From: JALORV01 sp963703945
Lineage (GTDB): Bacteria > Pseudomonadota > Gammaproteobacteria > Burkholderiales > Burkholderiaceae_F
Direction of reading: 5' to 3'
Assembly: GCA_963703945.1 (NCBI GenBank)
Contig: CAVPGM010000010.1
Coordinates: forward strand, 62,001-126,000
DNA: 64,000 nt
Of the stretch, positions 12,606 through 24,007 are shown one piece after another. The translations under genes and the position numbers were made by a program. Position 1 is the first letter of the stretch. Every line of letters starts with the position of its first letter. Below the pieces are notes generated by a model. The model did not search any database. It was given only the letters and a program-made list of their open reading frames with translations, and was not told the DNA's origin.

Positions 12606-13141
12606 TCTGGGACTCGCCTTCGGCACCGGCACGCACGCGACCACCGCGCTGTGCCTCGAATGGCTCGATTCGGGCGCCGCAACCGGTGATGACGGCGCCA
12701 GGCCGTGGCTCGCGCGGCGCGGACGTCATCGATTACGGCTGCGGCTCCGGCATCCTGGCGATCGCGGCGCTGCGCCTGGGCGCCCGCCGGGCCGTCGCCA
12801 TGGACATCGATCCGCAGGCCCTGCTGGCCACGCGCGAGAACGCCGAACGCAACGGCGTGCTGGACCGGGTCCACGTGACGGCCGACCGGGACGTCGAACA
12901 GGCCCAGGCCGACGTGCTGCTGGCCAATATCCTGGCCGGACCGCTGGTCGACCTGGCGCCGCTGCTGGCCGCGCGGACCCGCGTCGGCGGCCGCATCGCC
13001 CTGAGCGGCCTGCTGGTCGAGCAGGCAGATGCCGTGACAGCCGCTTACCGGCCGTGGTTTGATATCGGCCTGACCGGGGAACGCGACGGGTGGGGGCTGC
13101 TGACGGGCTGCCGTCGCGCACGAGACGGCGTCCGGAAATAG
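12606..13141 (+). CDS. prmA: Ribosomal protein L11 methyltransferase PrmA, C-terminal part
   Basis: S-adenosylmethionine-dependent enzyme that methylates ribosomal protein L11. Only the catalytic half is present, from GLAFGTGTHATTALCLEWL. Then DYGCGSGILAIAALRLGA (the SAM-binding motif I), AMDIDPQAL and VLLANILAGPLVDLAPLL (the motif IV region). One frame change near 12715. The stop is TAG 13139-13141. About 120-150 N-terminal residues are missing and replaced in frame by phage capsid sequence. The next gene follows by 11 bases, the order found in Xanthomonadales relatives. Confidence 0.85.
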
Positions 13142-13152
13142 AATAGCGACCG

Positions 13153-14730
13153 ATGTATTCCCAGTGTCCTGAATGCCTTACGCGCTTTCGCGTGACGGCG
13201 GCCGCCTTGCGCGCCGCGCACGGCACCGTCCGTTGCGGCCGCTGCGGCAGCGCGTTCGACGCCTTGCCGCGACTCAGCGACACGTTGCAGGTCGACGGCC
13301 CGGCCTCGGCGCTGGGTGAGCCCGTTCCACCAGGCGCGACGAGCGCGGGTGGCCTGACAGGCGCAACGGCTGTCGGCTTGCTGTCCACTGGCGAAGGCAG
13401 CAGCGCTCCCGAGTTCCATTTCTCGGCCGACGACATCGAGCAGGTCTTCGTCGACGCGCGCGACTGGCAGAGCCGGTTCGGCGCGTCGTCGTCCCCGGGC
13501 GATCGCGCCGGACTCATGGGCGACACCAGCTCCGCCGAACTGGTGGGATTCCTGAAGGAAGGCGAGACGGGCGAGGAAGAACCCGAACACGACGCGAACG
13601 ATCCGCCGGTCTGGGTCCACGAACCCGAATCGGTCGAGGACATCACGCTCGAGGGCGAGCGCATCCAGATCGAGCGTGCCGCAGGCTTCGACGGGTTCGA
13701 GGAGGATTTCCTCGAGCGCGAGATCGAAAGAGAGATCGAAGAGCAGCACCGTGCGGAGATCACCGGCTCGCACCGCCGCCTGATCGGCGAGCGAGGTCGC
13801 GATCGTGCCCAAGGTCGCGTGCCGTCGACGCGATCGAACCGGTGAACGACGACCGCGCGGACCGCCTCGCAGGCCGTCGACGTGCCGGAATCGGCCAGCC
13901 CGACGCCGGCGCTCGAGCCGGCCCGCGGTCGAGCCGCGTCGACGAGCCGTCGCTCGCTGCCCCTGCGAGACGATGCCCACCGCCGTGGCAGCCGCCTGCG
14001 GCGCGCCATCGCCGCCGAGCCGCCGGCAGCCATCGCGCCGCCGATCGGCAGTGCGCGGCCAGCCATGGCACCGGCCGCAGCACGCTGGCGCCGTCCGCCG
14101 GAGCCGACCGGATGACTCGTTCGAGATCGACGACCACGATCGCGGACTGGCGGACGAACTGGCCGCCGCCGCCGACGAGCGCAGGGTCGCGCTGGGCCTG
14201 GGGCGTCGGCGCGCTGGTGCTGGCGCTGCTGCTCACGGTGCAGCTCGCGCATCACTACCGCCTGCAGCTCGCGCGCGACGCGAACGTCGGCCCCGCGTTG
14301 CGCGCGGTCTACTCGCGTCTCGGCATGCCGCTGCCGCCGAACTGGAACCTCGCTGCGTTCGAGCTGCGCCAGTGGGGCGCCAGTGAATCTGCGCCCTCCG
14401 CCGCCGGCACGATGACCGTGCGTGCCAGCATCAGGAACGGTGCGGCCTTCGCACAACCGATGCCGCTGCTGCGGCTCGAACTCGAAGATCGCTTCGGCGG
14501 CACCGTCGCGCGGCGCGATTTCCAGCCCGCCGAGTACCTGAAGGACCCCGCGCAGGCGACGCGCCTGCTGCCCGCAGGCGCGGCGACCGAGGCGGAACTC
14601 GCGATCGTCGGCACCACGTCGGAAGCCGTCGGCTACCGGCTCGACGTCTGCCTGCGCGATGAGAACGGCGTGGTCCGGTGCGCTGCAGCCGGTCGACGCC
14701 TCGCCGCCTTCGAGCCAGGCGCCACAGTGA
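13153..14730 (+). CDS. Zinc-ribbon and DUF3426 domain membrane protein
   Basis: Starts at ATG 13153 with MYSQCPECLTRFRVTAAALR and RCGRCGSAFDALPRL: two CxxC pairs of a zinc-ribbon (MJ0042 type) in residues 1-40. An acidic low-complexity middle follows (GETGEEEPEHDAND and several Glu-rich runs). After frame changes near 13840, 14110 and 14190 come one hydrophobic segment (ALVLALLLTVQLAHHYRLQL) and the DUF3426 domain, with PLPPNWNLAAFELRQW and a beta-rich end. The best stop is TGA 14728-14730 after a repair near 14690, overlapping the GTG start of dusB. Family function is unknown; this position between prmA and dusB is conserved in related bacteria. Confidence 0.78.
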
Positions 14731-15774
14731 GCGCGCCGACCGCCGCCGGACGCGGGCCGTGGCCCGCGCCGCCGCCCATCGTCATCGGCCCCTATCGGCT
14801 CGACGGCCACGCGCTGCTCGCGCCGATGGCGGGCGTCACGGATCTGCCCTTCCGCCGCCTCTGCCGCCGGCTGGGCGCCGCGCTCGCCGCCGGCGAGATG
14901 ATCGCCGCCGACCCGCGGCTCTGGGACACGGCGGAAGTCGCGACGGCGGCGGGACCACACCGACGAACCGGAACCGCGCGTCGTGCAGATCGCGGGCGGC
15001 GACCCGCGATGCATGGCCGACGCCGCGCGTCGCAACGTCGACGCCGGCGCGCAGGTCATCGACATCAACATGGGCTGCCCGGCGAAGAAGGTGTGCAACA
15101 AGGATGCCGGTTCGGCGCTGTTGCGCGACGAAAGCCTCGTCGCGGCGATCCTGGCGGCGACGGTGCGCGGCGGTCGACGTGCCGGTGACGCTGAAGATCC
15201 GCACCGGATGGGCGCCGGAGCAGCGCAACGCGCGTGAACATCGCGCGCATCGCCGAGCAGCGGGCATCCAGGCGCTCGCCGTGCACGGCCGCACGCGCGC
15301 CTGCCGCTTCAACGGCGACGGCCGAGTACGACGACCATTGCTGCGGTCAAGCAGGCCGTGCGCATTCCGGTGTTCGCCAACGGCGACATCGACTCGCCCG
15401 CCAAGGCGCGTCGCGGTGCTGCGGGCGACCGGCGCCGACGGCGATCATGATCGGGCGCGCGGCGCAGGGCCGGCCGTGGATTTTCCGCGAGATCGACGCG
15501 CTTGCTCGACGGGACGCGCGCCGCCGCCGCCTGCCATCCGCGGAAGTGCGTGATATCATGCTCGACGCACCTGCGCGATTTGTACGAATTCTACGGCGCC
15601 GAGCCCGGCGTCAGGATCGCGCGCAAGCACATCGGCTGGTATTGCTCGGGACGCCCGCACGCGCAGGCGTTCCGTCAGTCCGTCATGCAGGCGGTGTCGG
15701 TCGAGGCACAGCTCGCGCAGGTGCGGGACTACTTCGACGCGCTGGAAGACTCCGCGGCCGCCGTGGCGGCCTGA
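14727..15774 (+). CDS. dusB: tRNA-dihydrouridine synthase DusB
   Basis: FMN enzyme that reduces uridine in the tRNA D-loop. GTG 14727 overlaps the previous stop (GTGA), which suggests translational coupling. Seen: LLAPMAGVTDLPFRRLCRRL at residues about 22-41, the catalytic cysteine loop INMGCPAKKVCNKDAGSALL near nt 15064-15123, LKIRTGW, LAVHGRTRACRFNG and ADAIMIGRAAQGRPWIFREI. The C-terminus has RKHIGWYCSGRP. About 345 residues. Frame changes near 14955, 15175, 15232, 15325, 15410, 15505 and 15565 are each repaired by removing one base. dusB-fis is a classic operon in gammaproteobacteria, and fis follows here by 52 bases. Confidence 0.9.
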
Positions 15775-15826
15775 CGATTCTCGTCGCGCCGCGGCACGAC
15801 GAACTGAACGAGAGGACAGGCCCGCC

Positions 15827-16132
15827 ATGGCGGCGCGCAGCAAACAAGACACGCACCCGCACGCGAGCCGAAACCGGCCGGCCACGCAGCCAACGGTCAC
15901 AGCGTGCCGCTGCGCTCGCTCACCGAGCAGGCGCTCGACAGCTATTTCGCCAGCCTGAACGGCCACGCGCCCGGCCATCTCTACGACCTGGTGCATGCGC
16001 GAGGTCGAGGAGCCGCTGTTCCGCGCGGTGCTCGACTACTCCGCCGGCAACCAGAGCCGCGCGGCCGACATCCTCGGCATCAACCGCGGCACGCTGCGCA
16101 AGAAGCTGCGCGTCTACGGCATCGCAGGCTGA
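15827..16132 (+). CDS. fis: DNA-binding protein Fis
   Basis: Nucleoid-associated factor that bends DNA and stimulates rRNA, tRNA and recombination functions. The C-terminal half shows the Fis helix-turn-helix: EEPLFRAVLDYSAGNQSRAA then DILGINRGTLRKKLRVYGI, ending at TGA 16130-16132. The N-terminal part has PLRSLTEQALDSYFASLNGH. ATG 15827 gives about 100 residues after repairs near 15890 and 16000, close to the usual 90-100. It lies directly downstream of dusB, the expected operon position. Confidence 0.88.
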
Positions 16133-16139
16133 CGCGCAC

Positions 16140-17734
16140 GTGAACCCGACCGATCCAGCGCGCGCTGCTCAGCGTTTCCAACAAGGAAGGCCTGCTCGAC
16201 TTCGCGCGCGCGCTGGCGCGCCGCGGCGTCGCAGATCCTCTCCACCGGCGGCACCGCCGCGCTGCTGCGCGGCGACGGCATCGACGTCGATCGACGTGTC
16301 CGCGGTCACCGGCTTCCCCGAGATCATGGACGGCCGCGTCAAGACGCTGCACCCGAAGATCCACGGCGGCCTGCTCGGCCGGCGCGGCACCGACGACGCC
16401 GTGATGCGCGAGCACGGCATCGAGCCGATCGACCTGCGTCGTCGTCAACCTCTACCCGTTCGCGGCGACGATCGCGAAGCCGGGCTGCACGTTCGAGGAC
16501 GCGATCGAGAACATCGACATCGGCGGCCCGGCGATGGTGCGCGCGTCGGCCAAGAACCACGACCGCGTCACCGTCGTGGTCGATCCGCTCGACTACGGCT
16601 CGGTGCTCGCCGAGATGGACCGCGACGACGGCGGCGTCTCGGCGACGACACGCGGCTGCGGCTCGCCGCCAAGGCGTTCGCGCACACCGCGCAGTACGAC
16701 GCGACGGTGGCTTCGTACCTGCGCACGCGCGTCCAGCGCGCGGCGGCACGACGGCGGCGAGTTCCCCGACCTGCTGCCGCTGCAGTTCCGCAAGCGGCTC
16801 GACCTGCGCTACGGCGAGAACCCGCACCAGCAGGCCGCGTTCTACGTCGCGCGCCGACGCGCAGGGCGCGCAGCATCGGCTCGGCCTCGCAGCTGCAGGG
16901 CAAGGAACTCTCGTTCAACAACCTCGCCGACGCCGACACCGCGCTCGAGTGCGTGCGGCAGTTCGACGCGCCCGCCTGCGTGATCGTCAAGCACGCGAAT
17001 CCCTGCGGCGTCGCGGTCGCCGCGCACGATCCGCGCGGCCTACGACCGCGCGTACCGCACCGACCCGACCTCGGCGTTCGGCGGCATCATCGCGTTCAAC
17101 CGCCCGCTCGACGCGGCGACGGCGCGCGGCGATCGTCGAGCGCCAGTTCGTCGAGGTGATCATCGCGCCGTCGGTCGACGCCGGAGGCGCGCGAGGTCTG
17201 CGCGAAGAAGGAGAACGTGCGCCTGCTGGTCACCGGCGCCGCTCACGCCGAGCAACAGCCGCGTCGAGATGCGCAGCGTCAACGGCGGCCTGCTGGTGCA
17301 GACGCGCGACCTCGGCATGGTCGCGCGCGGCGCGACTTCAAGGTCGTCACGCAAGCGCGCGCCGACGCGCAGCGAGCTGCGCGACCTGCATGTTCGCCTG
17401 GCAGGTCTGCAAGTACGTGAAGTCGAACGCCATCGTCTTCGCGCAGCGACGGCATGACCATCGGCATCGGCGCCGGCCAGATGAGCCGCGTCGTATCGCA
17501 GCGCGCATCGCCGCGCATGAAGGCGCGCGACGAGCGGCCTCGAGCCGCGCGGGCTCGGTCATGGCGTCCGACGCGTTCTTCCCGTTCCGCGACGGCCTCG
17601 ACGCGGCGGCCGAGCACGGCATCACGGCCGTGATCCAGCCGGGCGGCTCGATGCGCGACGCCGAGGTGATCGCCGCCGCCGACGAGCACGGCATCGCGAT
17701 GGTGTTCACCGGCATGCGGCACTTCCGGCACTGA
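16140..17734 (+). CDS. purH: Bifunctional AICAR transformylase / IMP cyclohydrolase PurH
   Basis: Performs the last two steps of IMP synthesis. The N-terminal MGS-like cyclohydrolase domain shows LLSVSNKEGLLDFARAL, STGGTAALLR, VSAVTGFPEIMDGRVKTLHP and NIDIGGPAMVRASAKN. The C-terminal transformylase domain shows LRYGENPHQQAAFY, the catalytic Lys-His in VIVKHANPCGVAV, DPTSAFGGIIAFNRPLD and SDAFFPFRDGLDAAAEHG, ending with GMRHFRH. GTG 16140 starts 7 bases after fis. About 525 residues. More than ten single-base frame changes break it, all fitting extra bases, for example ctgCgtc near 16438. purD follows after 2 bases. Confidence 0.9.
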
Positions 17735-17736
17735 GC

Positions 17737-19036
17737 ATGAAGGTCCTCATCATCGGCTCCGGCGGCCGCGAGCACGCGCTGGCGTGGAAGGTCGCGCAGT
17801 CGCCGCGCGTCTCGCAGGTCTTCGTCGCGCCGGGCAACGCCGGCACGCGCGCTCGAGCCGAACACGACGCAACGTCGACATCGCCGCCGACGACGTGCCG
17901 GCGCTGCTCGCCTTCGCGCAGCGCGAGAACGATCGACCTGACGATCGTCGGCCCCGAAGGCGCCGCTGGTGCTCGGCGTCGTGCGACGCGTTCGCGGCGC
18001 GCCGGCCTGCGCTGCTTCGGGCCGAGCCAGCTCGCGGCGCGGCTCGAGGGCTCGAAGGCCTTCACCAAGGATTTCCTGCGCCGCCACGGCATTCCCGACG
18101 GCCGCCTACGCCAACGTTCACGCGCGACAACTTCGACGCGGCCTGGGTGCGCGCGCAGCGGGCGCCGCTGGTCGTCAAGGCCGACGGCCTCGCCGCCGGC
18201 AAGGGCGTCGTGATCTGCGCGACGACCGACGAGGCGGTCGCAGACCGCGCAGGACGATGTTCGCGGGCCGCTTCGGCACGGCCGGCGACACGGTCGTCGT
18301 CGAGGAGTTCCTCGACGGCGAGGAAGCGAGCTTCATCGCGATGGTCGACGGCACGACACGTGCTGCCGCTCGCCACGTCGCAGGACCACAAGCGCCTGCG
18401 CGACGGCGACGACGGCCCGAACACCGGCGGCATGGGCGCGTATTCGCCCGCACCGGTCGTCACGCCCGCAGATGCACGAGCGCATCATGCGCGAAGTCAT
18501 GCTGCCCACGGTGCGCGGCGCTCGCGCGCCGAAGGCACGCCGTACCTCGGCTTCCTCTACGCCGGCCTCATGATCGACCGCGGACGGCACGCCGAACGTG
18601 CTCGAGTTCAACTGCCGCTTCGGCGATCCGGAGACGCAGCCGATCCTGGCGCGCATGCGCTCCGACCTCACCGCGCTGTGCGATGCCGCGCTCGACGGCA
18701 CGGCTCGGCGGGCGTCGAAGTCGACTGGGATCCGCGCGCCGCGGTCGGCGTCGTGCATGGCCGCCGGCGGCTATCCGGACGACGTGCGCAAGGGCGACGT
18801 GATCCACGGCCTCGACGCGGCCGCGAAGCTGCCCGGCAAGGTGTTCCACGCCGGCACGACGCTCGATGCCGAGGCAAGGTGGTGACGAGCGGCGGTCGCG
18901 TGCTGTGCGCCGTCGGCCTCGGCGCCACCGTGCGCGCCGCGCAGAAGCAGGCCTACGAACTCGCCGGCACGATCTGCTGGGAAGGCCTGCAGTACCGCAG
19001 GGACATCGGTTACCGCGCGATCGCGCGGGAGTGTAG
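17737..19036 (+). CDS. purD: Phosphoribosylamine-glycine ligase PurD
   Basis: ATP-grasp enzyme that joins glycine to phosphoribosylamine in purine synthesis. ATG 17737 gives MKVLIIGSGGREHALAWKVA. Then LTIVGPE, GSKAFTKDFLRRHGIPTA, VVKADGLAAGKGVVIC (ATP-grasp lysine loop), TSQDHKRLRDGDDGPNTGGM, FNCRFGDPETQPIL (metal ligands) and ALGLGATVRAAQKQAYEL-type tail ending DIGYRAIARE. The family end falls here; TAG 19034-19036 is one frame away, while the apparent frame stays open to 19301 through the downstream repeat. I take the extension as an artefact of an indel near the stop. About ten frame changes. Coupled to purH. Confidence 0.88.
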
Positions 19037-19082
19037 CGCCGGCGAGTCGCGCAGGCTCGCCCGGAAGGTCTCGGGTGTCGTA

Positions 19083-19217
19083 GCAAGCGGTCGATCCGGT
19101 CGTTCGTCCCGAGCTGCGGAAAGGCAGACACGCGCTCGGGAGAACGACCGGATCAGCCGCTTGCGAGTACGGCGCCTGAGCGAGTTCTCGGGCAAGCCCG
19201 AGAACGTCGCACGGCGC
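19083..19217 (+). repeat. Structured two-hairpin repeat, copy A
   Basis: Hairpin 1 (19083-19164) has arms running from GCAAGCGG through GATCCGGTCGTTC, paired with GAACGACCGGATC through CCGCTTGC, and an inner stem CCCGAGC/GCTCGGG. The loop holds GGAAAGGCAGACACGC. Hairpin 2 (19172-19217) is GCGCC-TGA-GCGA, then TTCTCGGGC, loop AA, GCCCGAGAA, then TCGC-AC-GGCGC. It begins 47 bases after the likely purD stop, in purD's sense orientation. A second copy on the other strand lies at 21475-21604. No transposase is nearby. Candidates are a mRNA 3'-end element, an RNA gene, or a MITE/REP-like element. Confidence 0.8.
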
Positions 19218-19304
19218 ATCAACTTCCCGCCGAAGCGCGCGGAATACCAGTGGATTGCAGTGCGTTACCCGTTGCAGGGACTTCGCGCTTCGACGTCATG
19301 AAGT

Positions 19305-19353
19305 ACTTGCTCCATGTCTACTTCCTGTCCTTCCTGCCTCCTTCCTCCTACTC
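19305..19353. repeat. Pyrimidine-rich CCTTCC-type tract
   Basis: Run of CTTCCTGTCCTTCCTGCC-like units just beyond the DUF3604 stop. On that gene's strand it is a GGAAGGA-rich purine tract starting directly after TAG. A longer tract of the same kind follows another minus-strand stop at 34036. Apart from copy A of the structured repeat, I see nothing else in 19037-19353. Confidence 0.6.
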
Positions 19354-21261
19354 CTACGGCGTGTACCAGATCGGCGACGTGTAGGCGCGCTCCTGCGTCG
19401 TCATCGGCACGTCGGCCGTCATCTTGACGCCGTAGCGCAATGCTTCGTACGCGGTCCAGCGCGGCGTCGGGATCTCGATGACGCGCGCGTAGTAGAAGGC
19501 GGGCTGCTTCGCGTCGAAGTCTGGATCGGTCCAGGTCGTGCTGAGTTCCGGCGCGCCGATGGTGTTCGTCCAGGTGGCCGTCGCCACGTCGACGGTGTTG
19601 CCGACAGGCGGCAACTTGCCGTCCGCGCCGGCCTTGCGATCTCCGCTCCACGCGACGTCGTACACCTTCTCGTGCGTCTTGCCGTCCTGGTCCAGCCAGC
19701 CCTTGATGATCTGGATGCGATCGAGGTTGCCGCTGTAAGGGTCCTTCATGCGCCGCGACGAGGAAGGTCGGCGACTTGCCGGCCGGTGACTTGCGCAGGT
19801 CGCCGCCCATCGGCACGCCCTTGGCGTAACCGACTCCGGCCGGCAGGCGCGAGCGCGCATCGTCCGCGGTGAAATCCCAGCCGCCGAAGAAGCGCACCAC
19901 CATGCGCGGCCCGGTCGTGGCGTAGGTCTCCTTGCGCTTCATCGCGTCGAAGATGGCTTCGCGCGTGTTCTCGGTGGCCCAGACACCCGCATAGCCGGCG
20001 GACGCCTGCTGCCAGCCATGAATCGTGAACTTGGGATCGGGTGCCGCGATGACGACGTGCTCCCAGCGATGCGGCCCGGGCTCGACGCCGGAGTGCTTGC
20101 CGAAGAAGTTGTCTTCCTCGACCGCGGCGAGCGACGTGTGCGCGTCCGTACTGCCGATCATCCCGAACTTGAACGGGTTCACGCCGAGCTTCCGGTCCAG
20201 CGCCAGGCCGGTCTTCAGCGCCTCGCGGGCGTACTCGTACTTCAGCATCTCCGGCTTCTTGGACTCGGTGCCGTTGAGGTTCGACTGGTCCCACTTCTCG
20301 TAGTCGGCGAACTCGTCGCTCGGCGAGAGGAACGGGTGCGACTCGCTGTCGCCCTTGATCTGGGTGGCCTCGATGATCGGCTCGAACCGTGCACGCAGCG
20401 CCGCCAGTTCCCGCGTGAGCGGCTTGCCGTCGAACGTCTCGACCGTGAACATGCGGCCGTTGCTGAGGTTGCCGTTGTGCGGGATGGCCAGCACTTCCGC
20501 CCCGTTCTGCTGCTCGAAGTCCGCCAGGAACTTCCAGAGGTCCTCCGGGTTCTGGCTGTCGAACTGCGAATACGGAACGGTGCGGTTGGCGACGCTGGAA
20601 TTGCCGCGGAACAGCACGTTGCGGTGCAGGTTGTCACCGCCGATGGCGGTCCACTCGAAGCCGATGATCGCGGTGAAGCGGCCGGGCTCGTTGTACTTGT
20701 CGGCGAGCGCCGTGTAGGCCTGCCAGGCGTTGCGCACGGCCTTGTCGCTCTTGATCGGCGCCTCCTTGCCCGACAGCGAAGCGACGATTTCCATCGCCGT
20801 GGCGAAGACCGTGTCCTGGTTGCCCGAGCGTCAGCGCCGCGTGCCACTTCTTGCCGGTCTCGGTGGCGAGGACCTCGGGGTCGCCGCTGAGCAACTGCGG
20901 CATGAGCCCGTACATCTCGGCGTGATCGGCGATCACCAGGAAATCGAGCGGTCGCGCGAGCTTGGCGCGCAGCCCGCCGGTGCTCGTGACTTCCTCGCCG
21001 CGCGCGAATCGGAAAGCGTCTTCCTGGCCGACCCGGTTCATGGTGCCGGCGTCGACCGAGATCGACGTATGCAGGTGGGTGTCGCCCCAGTACGACACGC
21101 GTCGGGTAGTTGCGGCCGGCGTAGGGTGAGAACTGCGGCGCGGTGACCCGGGCCACATCGCTCTTCGTCGCGCCTTCGTGATTGCCGGGATCCGCCGCAC
21201 CGGCGCCCGCTGCGCAGGCGCACCCCGCGAACACGATGATGGTCCTGAGGGCTGTGTTCAC
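19354..21261 (-). CDS. DUF3604 domain protein, probably exported metallohydrolase
   Basis: About 630 residues. GTG 21261 sits behind a strong GGGAGGT ribosome site. The N-terminus VNTALRTIIVFAGCACAAGA looks like a signal peptide. The DUF3604 family has a PHP/metallo-hydrolase-like metal site: YWGDTHLHTSISVDAGTMNR, FLVIADHAEMYGLMPQLLSG, FEWTAIGGDNLHRNVLF, LAIPHNGNLSNGRMF and FGMIGSTDAHTSL. The tail has FYYARVIEIPTPRWTAYEAL. Frame changes near 21100, 20830 and 19750. The gene lies between two inverted copies of the 135-base structured repeat. Substrate is unknown; the family is usually predicted to be periplasmic. Confidence 0.85.
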
Positions 21262-21474
21262 TTGTCTGACCTCCCGCTTTGATTCTCTTGCAGGCAAACT
21301 TTGCCGGTACAAGTGGCAGCGTCCAGGCGCGCCTTGTTTCGGCGATGATGACTCAGGACCCCGTCGCAGGGAATCCCTCCGGCTGCCGGCCAGCGCCTGA
21401 CCAGCGACGTGCCCGAAACGACTGCGGCGCACGCGACGACTCACGCAGCGGCCTGCGTCGACGGTGACGCGGCT

Positions 21475-21604
21475 GCGCCGTGCGATGGTTTCGGGCGTGC
21501 CCGAAACATCGCTCAGGCGCCGTCGACAGGCGGTCGATCCGGTGCCTTCTCCCGAGCGCGTGTCTGCCTTTCCAAGCTCGGGGAAAGGCACCGGATCGAC
21601 CGCC
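21475..21604 (-). repeat. Structured two-hairpin repeat, copy B
   Basis: Same element as 19083-19217 on the opposite strand. Hairpin 1 (21529-21604) has a perfect 18-base outer stem, GGCGGTCGATCCGGTGCC with GGCACCGGATCGACCGCC, and a CCCGAGC/GCTCGGG inner stem; the loop again carries GGAAAGGCAGACACGC on the minus strand. Hairpin 2 (21475-21520) has TTTCGGGC/GCCCGAAA inside GCGCC-TGA-GCGA and TCGC-AC-GGCGC. It starts 46 bases after the EamA stop in that gene's sense direction. Arms differ from copy A at paired positions, so pairing is kept. Beyond it, 21262-21474 holds the DUF3604 leader and nothing else recognised. Confidence 0.8.
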
Positions 21605-21649
21605 CTGGCACTGCGGCGTCCTCAGCGAACACCGCGGCGCGCAACGAAA

Positions 21650-22522
21650 CTAGTGCTGTGCGGAGGCTTCCGCCGCAATCGCCGCCTGCCGCCGCTCGCG
21701 CTGGATCAGGTACAGCCCCGCGCCGATCACGATGGACGCGCCGACCAGCGTCACCGCACCGGGCAGCACGCTCCAGATGGCGAGATCGAGCAGCACGCCC
21801 CACAGCATCGCGGTGTACTCGAACGGCGCGACGACGGCGGCCGGGCGCGCTGCGGAACGCCTCCGTGATCAGGTTCTGGCCGATCGAGCCCATGAGGCCG
21901 ACACCGAGGATCAGCGCGAGGTCCCTGCCCCACTGGACCGGCTGCCAGCCCGGAATCGCCAGCAGCCCGGCACCGACCGTCAGCAGCAGCGTGAACCAGA
22001 ACACCATGCTCTCGGTCGAGTCGGTGCGCGACAGCACGCGCAGCGAGATCACGGCGAGGGCATACGTCCACAGCGCGACGACGGCCCACAGCGAGCCCGT
22101 CGACAGCCACTTGCCATCGACAGGGCCCAGCATCAGCAGCACGCCGGCCAGGCCGACCGCGATCGCGATCCACTGCACCGCGACGACGCGCTCCGCCGAG
22201 CATCGGCACGGACAGCGCCGCGACCAGCAGCGGCGCGCACATGAAGATCGAGTAGGTGGTGGCGAGCGACGACTCGCGCACCGCGATAGACGAAGCTGTC
22301 GAGCATCAGCACCGAGAGCACGCCGCGCAGCAGGTGCAGGCGCACGTTGACCGGCCGCAGCCGCGCGAGCCGGCCGCGCAGCAGCGATCGGCAGCAGCAC
22401 GAACGGCAGCGAGGCCGCGCCGCGCAGGAATGCCACCTGCAGCGGGGGGTAGTGCTCCGACGAGCAGCTTGAGCATGCGCGTCCATGACCGAGAAAACGC
22501 ACGGCCACGGACGACGCAGCAT
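21650..22522 (-). CDS. EamA/DMT-family membrane transporter
   Basis: Predicted inner-membrane drug/metabolite exporter with two EamA repeats and about ten membrane segments. After repairs near 22485, 22460, 22385, 22285, 22205 and 21845 it reads SVMDAMLKLL, SEHYPPLQVAFLRGAASLPF, LHLLRGVLSVLMLDSFVYA, SSLATTYSIFMCAPLLVAA, IAIAVGLAGVLLML, YALAVISLRVLSRTDS, LILGVGLMGSIGQNLITEAF and GASIVIGAGLYLIQRERR. ATG 22522 is the most upstream plausible start. The stop is TAG at 21650-21652. About 290 residues, normal for the family. Substrate unknown. rho ends 38 bases away and reads in the same direction. Confidence 0.82.
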
Positions 22523-22560
22523 CGCGGACGGATGCCCCGGACGCGCTGCCGCTGCGCGGC

Positions 22561-24003
<1,443 letters not shown>

Positions 24004-24007
<4 letters not shown>

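Noticed and set aside
17784..19301. PurD with a 90-residue C-terminal extension through the repeat
   Set aside because: PurD families end near IARE; a stop lies one frame away at 19034-19036, and the extension codes only repeat sequence.
19083..21604. Composite transposon around DUF3604
   Set aside because: No transposase and no visible target duplications; kept only as a low-ranked alternative in the findings.
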